Positions 22,386 to 25,898 of a stretch of 25,898 nt of DNA are shown in pieces. The stretch lies in NCBI GenBank assembly GCA_947385505.1, contig CANDLP010000002.1, forward strand, positions 1 through 25,898, read 5' to 3'. Numbering within the stretch: the first letter of the stretch is position 1; each line of letters starts with the position of its first letter. This stretch comes from an uncultured Clostridia bacterium. GTDB lineage: Bacteria; Bacillota; Clostridia; Oscillospirales; Ruminococcaceae. The notes under the pieces are model-generated. The model saw only the letters and a program-made list of their open reading frames with translations, did no database searches and was not told where the DNA came from. The position numbers were made by a program, and so were the translations under genes.

Positions 22386-23198
22386 TCAGAAGCTCAGCAT
22401 ATCAATTTCCTCTTTGGTGAGAGTGGGATTAAGTGCGGAATTTACGCCCATGGCGATTATTTCCGAAAAACGTCCGATAACCCCGTCAATATCTCTCGGA
22501 GTCACCATCATCGGATAGCTGACCTTATCGGTAACGCTGTCAAGATCAATTACGGTGGGAACGCCAACCGCTATCACCTTGCTGCCTATAACCTCCTTAT
22601 TAAGGGGACGGCGGCTTCCGCCTACGCCGCTTCCCGGCGCTATTCCCGAATCGGTGATTTGTATGGTGGAGCCCAAACGGGAAAAATCTCCGCAGGCTAA
22701 GCTGTCAATGGCAATTATTGCCGCCGGCAGAACGTTTTTTGCCACAAAATTAAGGCAGTCCGCGCTTTCAAGCCCCGTTTGCCCCATTACCCCGGTTTCT
22801 ATCACCACCACGGGACGAAGCCCAAGCTCCTTGAATTCATCGGCAGATGAAAGATGCGCTGTAGCGGGAATACGCCTTACTGTTCTCGCCCCTAAGCTGT
22901 CGGGAGTGACTCTTTCGTTTCCAAGACCCGCAACCATTACCTTTTCCCACGGCATGGACGGCTGTAAAAGCTCCTTTATACAGTGCGCCACCGCACAGCC
23001 CAGGCGGAGCTTATCCTCATTTTCACAGTGAAGAGTGATATATCTGCCCTTAGGCTTTCCTATAAGCTTTCCTCCCCTGTTCCCCAAAGTCACGTCGGTC
23101 GCTTTTATCCCTTCATATAAGGTCTCGGTAAGCTTTACGTCGTTTTCGTCAAGATCGGCGGCAAATTCCGCCGCTAAGTCGCTTCTTCCTGTTTTCAC
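22386..23198 (-). CDS. gpr: Germination protease GPR (spore protease)
   Basis: GPR degrades the small acid-soluble spore proteins during germination. It is made as a zymogen in the forespore. Family signatures: RSDLAAE at the processing region near the N-terminus, VAGLGN (89-94), TPDSLGARTV (98-107), VIETGVMGQTG, TDSGIAPGSGVG (182-193) and GVPTVIDLD. The protein is 270 residues, clearly shorter than Bacillus GPR (about 370); the C-terminal part is trimmed, as in some other Clostridia. The start is GTG with AAAGGA 7 nt upstream. It is divergent from rpsT and followed by spoIIP, a long-conserved arrangement. Confidence 0.93.
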   Translation of the reverse strand: MKTGRSDLAAEFAADLDENDVKLTETLYEGIKATDVTLGNRGGKLIGKPKGRYITLHCENEDKLRLGCAVAHCIKELLQPSMPWEKVMVAGLGNERVTPDSLGARTVRRIPATAHLSSADEFKELGLRPVVVIETGVMGQTGLESADCLNFVAKNVLPAAIIAIDSLACGDFSRLGSTIQITDSGIAPGSGVGGSRRPLNKEVIGSKVIAVGVPTVIDLDSVTDKVSYPMMVTPRDIDGVIGRFSEIIAMGVNSALNPTLTKEEIDMLSF

Positions 23199-23302
23199 GG
23201 CATTTTCCTTTCATATTTTTAACAATAAAATCACTTTGTATAACTGATTTTTTCTCTTCTTTGTGGAAATATACCAATATTTTAAAAAAAGTTTAAAAAG
23301 TC

Positions 23303-23331
23303 TTGAATTTTTCTTTTTTTTGTGGTAAAAT
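23303..23331 (+). promoter_or_regulatory. Promoter of rpsT
   Basis: TTGAAT (23303-23308), 17 bp, TAAAAT (23326-23331). Transcription would begin near 23338, giving a leader of about 100 nt that contains a GAATTG/CAATTC hairpin. S20 autoregulates through its leader in Escherichia coli; whether it does here is unknown. Confidence 0.75.
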
Positions 23332-23437
23332 ATATCGTGCAGAAAAAGAAAGAATTGCTTTCAAATAAACAATTCCTGTTTATTGTCTTTAAAAAGCATT
23401 GAATTTCATATTTTTATATATGTAAGGAGGTGTAACG

Positions 23438-23683
23438 ATGCCTAACATTAAATCTGCCAAGAAGAGAGTTTTAGTCTCCAAAGTAAGACAAGCCCGCAAC
23501 AAGGCCGCCAAGACTCAGCTCAAGACCGTTATGAAGCAGGCAAGAGCCGCTGACGCAACCGCAGAAGCAAGACTTACCGCCGTTAAGAAGCTTGATAAGG
23601 CCGCAGGCAAGGGACTTATCCATAAAAATAAGGCCGCCCGTCTTAAATCGAGAATGGCGAAGAAGGCCGCCGCTTCCGCGTAA
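23438..23683 (+). CDS. rpsT: Small ribosomal subunit protein S20
   Basis: 81-residue, Lys/Arg/Ala-rich three-helix protein that binds the 5' and 3' minor domains of 16S rRNA. The S20 signature MPNIKSAKKRVLVSKVRQAR is at the N-terminus and GKGLIHKNKAARLKSRMAKK at the C-terminus; length is normal. The SD (AAGGAGGTG) is excellent. It is the single gene of its unit and is divergent from gpr, as in other spore formers. Confidence 0.97.
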   Translation: MPNIKSAKKRVLVSKVRQARNKAAKTQLKTVMKQARAADATAEARLTAVKKLDKAAGKGLIHKNKAARLKSRMAKKAAASA

Positions 23684-23706
23684 TTTTTTACGAAGCCGTA
23701 TAAAAT

Positions 23707-23747
23707 AATACCTTGTATCTTTTGGGATACAAGGTATTTTGTTTTTT
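23707..23747. terminator. Terminator of rpsT, likely bidirectional
   Basis: Perfect 13-bp stem AATACCTTGTATC / GATACAAGGTATT followed by TTGTTTTTT on the plus strand; on the minus strand ATTATTTTATA follows, so it can also serve the convergent leucine-rich-repeat gene that ends at 23758. Confidence 0.9.
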
Positions 23748-23757
23748 CACAATAATA

Positions 23758-25707
23758 CTAATCATTCCGTCCGTTTACCGCCTCAGCAATATCGGGGCCG
23801 CCGTAAACGGCGCCTTTATATGTGATCTCTATGTCGTCAATATACGAAAAAACGCGTGACCCGATTTTTGTGAGGCTGTCGGGGAGCGTGATGTTTTTAA
23901 GGGAGGTACATTCGCTGAAAGCGTTGCTTTCTATTTCCTCGACTCCGTTTTCTATGATAACCTCCGTAAGCCCCGAACACCTTACAAATGCGGCGTCCCC
24001 GATCTTTTTTACCGAAGCGGGGATTGTGACCGATTCAAGACTTTTGCATCGGGAAAACGCGTATCCCTCTATTTCGGTTATTTTATCATGAAGCTTTATT
24101 TCCTCAAGGGAGGCACAGCAGTCAAATGTGGAATACTCTATTTTTTCAACACTTTTCGGTATATTTATGCTTTTAAGATTACCGCAAAAGCTGAAAGCGA
24201 ATCTGCCCATTTCCTCCACCCCCTCCATGAGGTTAACGGATATAAGCTTATCGCACCCTTCAAAGGCGGCAACGCCTATCCTTAAGATGTTGCCGGGAAT
24301 TTCTATGGATGTAAGACCCGAATTATAAAACGCAAAGTCTCTTATTTCATAAACGTTTTCAGGTATTGTGACGGATTCAAGCTTTTCGCAGCCGTAAAAC
24401 ATTGAATAAGGTATATAGGTAAGCCCTTCCGGTATCACAAACTCCGTAAGGCTTGCACAATCCGCGAAAACGCTTCTCCCCATACGCCGTATCCCGCCGA
24501 AGCTTGCTTCCGAAAGAGCGCCGCAATGAAAAAAGACGTAGTCTTCAATATTTCCCACCGTTCCCGATACGTTGAAGCTTTTCAGCTTTTCGCATTTGTA
24601 AAATGCGTTTTCCTCTATTCTCAATACATACCCGGATATATCCACCTTTTCAAGGGCAGGGTGTTCAAAAAAGGAGCTTTCTTCCACAAAATCCACATCG
24701 CCCTTTATGTTTATGTTTTTTAAACCCGTACATTCGTTAAAATCTTCGTATTGGAGCGTATCCAGATTTCCCTCTATACAAATAGTTTCAAGAGCGGAGC
24801 AGCCCCAAAGAACGCCGAAGCCCTTTTTAAAACCTTCATTACATTTCAGCGAAAGAGTCTCAAGGCTTTTACAGCCGTTAAAAACAAAATCCCCCACAGT
24901 ACCGTTTACTTCGGCGCTGAACTCCTTAAGAGACAAGCAGTTTTTAAATGCCTCGAATTCTATGCCGTTCAGGCATCCTTCCGCTTTAACCGATACAAGC
25001 CCCGTATTTTCAAATGCGTTTTTGCATATCATACTAATCCTCTGCGGAAAAACCATACTTTCAAGGCTTGTGCAGTCCTTAAAGGCGGCAATTCCTATTT
25101 CAAACGCCGAATCGGGGATATAAACCTTCTTAAGGCTTTTGCAGTTAATAAACGTCCTTTCGGGTATTCGGAGCCTTCCTTCGTTGATATAAACTGTTTC
25201 CAAAGAGGGAAGTCCGCTGAAGGGAGATTTATAGACACTAAAAGAAAGCTCACGGGGAAGATTTATGTATTTAAGAGACTTTCTTATGTCTCTGCTTAAG
25301 CTCAGCCGCTTTACGGTATCGGGAAGCGCTATTTCCGTAATGCTTTTTTCCACGTTATCGAAATTTACTTCCCCAACACTTACTCCGTTTATCCTATCAG
25401 GGATTCTTACGGCTTCGCTCTCTCCCTTGTAATCGGTTATTATTACCGATTTTTCTTCTCCGCTGTAAGAATAGGAATATTCAAAATCGCTTTTCCGGTT
25501 TGTTTTTATTTCCGGGATATAGTTCCATATTTCGGGATCAAGGCTGTATTGGGAAGTATTTTTCACAGTATTCACAATAGTTCTTATGCTTTCGCTGAAA
25601 GTATGAAAATACCGAGGACTAAGCGAACAGGCGGAGGACAGAACAAGAAGTGTAACTGATAAAACCAGAACGACAAAAGTCTTCTTTATTTTATTTCTCA
25701 TTTTCAT
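23758..25707 (-). CDS. Exported BspA-type leucine-rich-repeat protein
   Basis: 649 residues. An N-terminal export signal (positive KMRNKIKK, then FVVLVLSVTLLVLSSAC) ends in a cysteine at 27; SSAC lacks the usual Leu at -3, so lipidation is plausible but not certain. From about residue 90 to the end the chain is a continuous array of roughly 22-24 residue LRR_5/BspA repeats, with units such as FENTGLVSVKAEGCLNGIEF, FYGCEKLESVTIPENVYEI and SECTSLKNITLPDSLTKIG. BspA-like proteins bind host or matrix proteins or polysaccharides; the ligand here is unknown. No LPXTG or S-layer-homology motif is seen. The start overlaps the stop of the upstream gene by 1 bp (TAATG), implying coupled translation. 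Confidence 0.85.
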   Translation of the reverse strand: MKMRNKIKKTFVVLVLSVTLLVLSSACSLSPRYFHTFSESIRTIVNTVKNTSQYSLDPEIWNYIPEIKTNRKSDFEYSYSYSGEEKSVIITDYKGESEAVRIPDRINGVSVGEVNFDNVEKSITEIALPDTVKRLSLSRDIRKSLKYINLPRELSFSVYKSPFSGLPSLETVYINEGRLRIPERTFINCKSLKKVYIPDSAFEIGIAAFKDCTSLESMVFPQRISMICKNAFENTGLVSVKAEGCLNGIEFEAFKNCLSLKEFSAEVNGTVGDFVFNGCKSLETLSLKCNEGFKKGFGVLWGCSALETICIEGNLDTLQYEDFNECTGLKNINIKGDVDFVEESSFFEHPALEKVDISGYVLRIEENAFYKCEKLKSFNVSGTVGNIEDYVFFHCGALSEASFGGIRRMGRSVFADCASLTEFVIPEGLTYIPYSMFYGCEKLESVTIPENVYEIRDFAFYNSGLTSIEIPGNILRIGVAAFEGCDKLISVNLMEGVEEMGRFAFSFCGNLKSINIPKSVEKIEYSTFDCCASLEEIKLHDKITEIEGYAFSRCKSLESVTIPASVKKIGDAAFVRCSGLTEVIIENGVEEIESNAFSECTSLKNITLPDSLTKIGSRVFSYIDDIEITYKGAVYGGPDIAEAVNGRND

Positions 25708-25898
25708 TATTGCTCAAGCCCCTCAAACAAAAAGTCAAAACTCCCCTTAGTAGTTTTAAGGCATGTTTCAAGCACTCCTGCAAAAATTTTCAGCTTTTTC
25801 TTTAACGAGCCCCATTCGTCCTTTGAATTGTCTAAAAATACGGTAAGGGCGGCGACTATTATTTCCGAGCTTTCTTTTGGATATTCAACCTTTATGGA
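25707..25898 (-). CDS. Unknown protein, C-terminal 63 residues only
   Basis: Open on the minus strand from the window edge to TAA at 25709-25707. The visible end contains SSEIIVAALTVFLDNSKDEW, then LKKKLKIFAGVLETCLKTT and FDFLFEGLEQ: helical, Lys- and Leu-rich, with no recognised motif. The stop overlaps the ATG of the leucine-rich-repeat gene, so the two are translated together and may share a function. The codon phase is consistent up to the edge. The start lies outside the window. Confidence 0.7.
   Translation of the reverse strand, partial: SIKVEYPKESSEIIVAALTVFLDNSKDEWGSLKKKLKIFAGVLETCLKTTKGSFDFLFEGLEQ

Overview
The window looks like chromosome from a motile, spore-forming, plant-polysaccharide-using Clostridia bacterium, plausibly an Oscillospiraceae/Ruminococcaceae gut lineage. 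This rests on Bacillota-type ribosome binding sites, a flagellar flgM-flgN-flgK cluster behind a sigma-28-type promoter, the sporulation/germination pair gpr-spoIIP divergent from rpsT, GH31 and GH5 glycosidases, and XRE, TetR and AraC regulators. The species is not identified. The first 16 bases are Illumina adapter, so position 17 is an artificial contig end.

Layout. 17-2121 (minus): flgM, flgN and the 5' part of flgK, which carries an in-frame TAA. 2448-4713: an AraC/GyrI-like regulator (plus), an unannotated 55-residue membrane protein gene (minus) and a TetR regulator (plus), separated by palindromes. 4712-10627 (minus): a probable operon of two ABC half-exporters with complementary degenerate motifs (a heterodimer) followed by a GH31 alpha-glycosidase. 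10628-11125: no gene; an unusual cluster of hairpins. 11126-12191: a small XRE repressor divergent from a SLOG/DUF1273-type gene that is split by a 160-bp MITE with a TTA target duplication. 12306-13216: a stand-alone FabG-like SDR reductase. 13399-13916: an XRE regulator. 14004-19115 (plus): a three-gene system of LolD/MacB-type ATPase, 839-residue membrane-anchored Ig-like-repeat protein and MacB/FtsX-type permease, preceded by a long AT-rich leader. 19134-19540: hairpins and a second 160-bp copy of the MITE family. 19578-20682 (minus): a GH5 glycosidase with no signal peptide and a near-consensus promoter. 20799-23198 (minus): spoIIP and gpr. 23303-23747 (plus): rpsT. 23758-25898 (minus): a BspA-type leucine-rich-repeat surface protein translationally coupled to an unknown gene cut by the window edge.

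How the parts fit. FlgM holds sigma-28 inactive until the hook is complete, FlgN chaperones FlgK, and the promoter class matches. The heterodimeric exporter and GH31 are probably co-transcribed, but the substrate cannot be read from sequence. In the 14.3-19.1 kb system the large exposed protein occupies the place MacA has in MacAB systems. This, together with the MITE family and the hairpin-rich 10.9-11.1 kb region, is the least ordinary content of the window. No rRNA, tRNA, CRISPR array, prophage or complete insertion sequence was seen.
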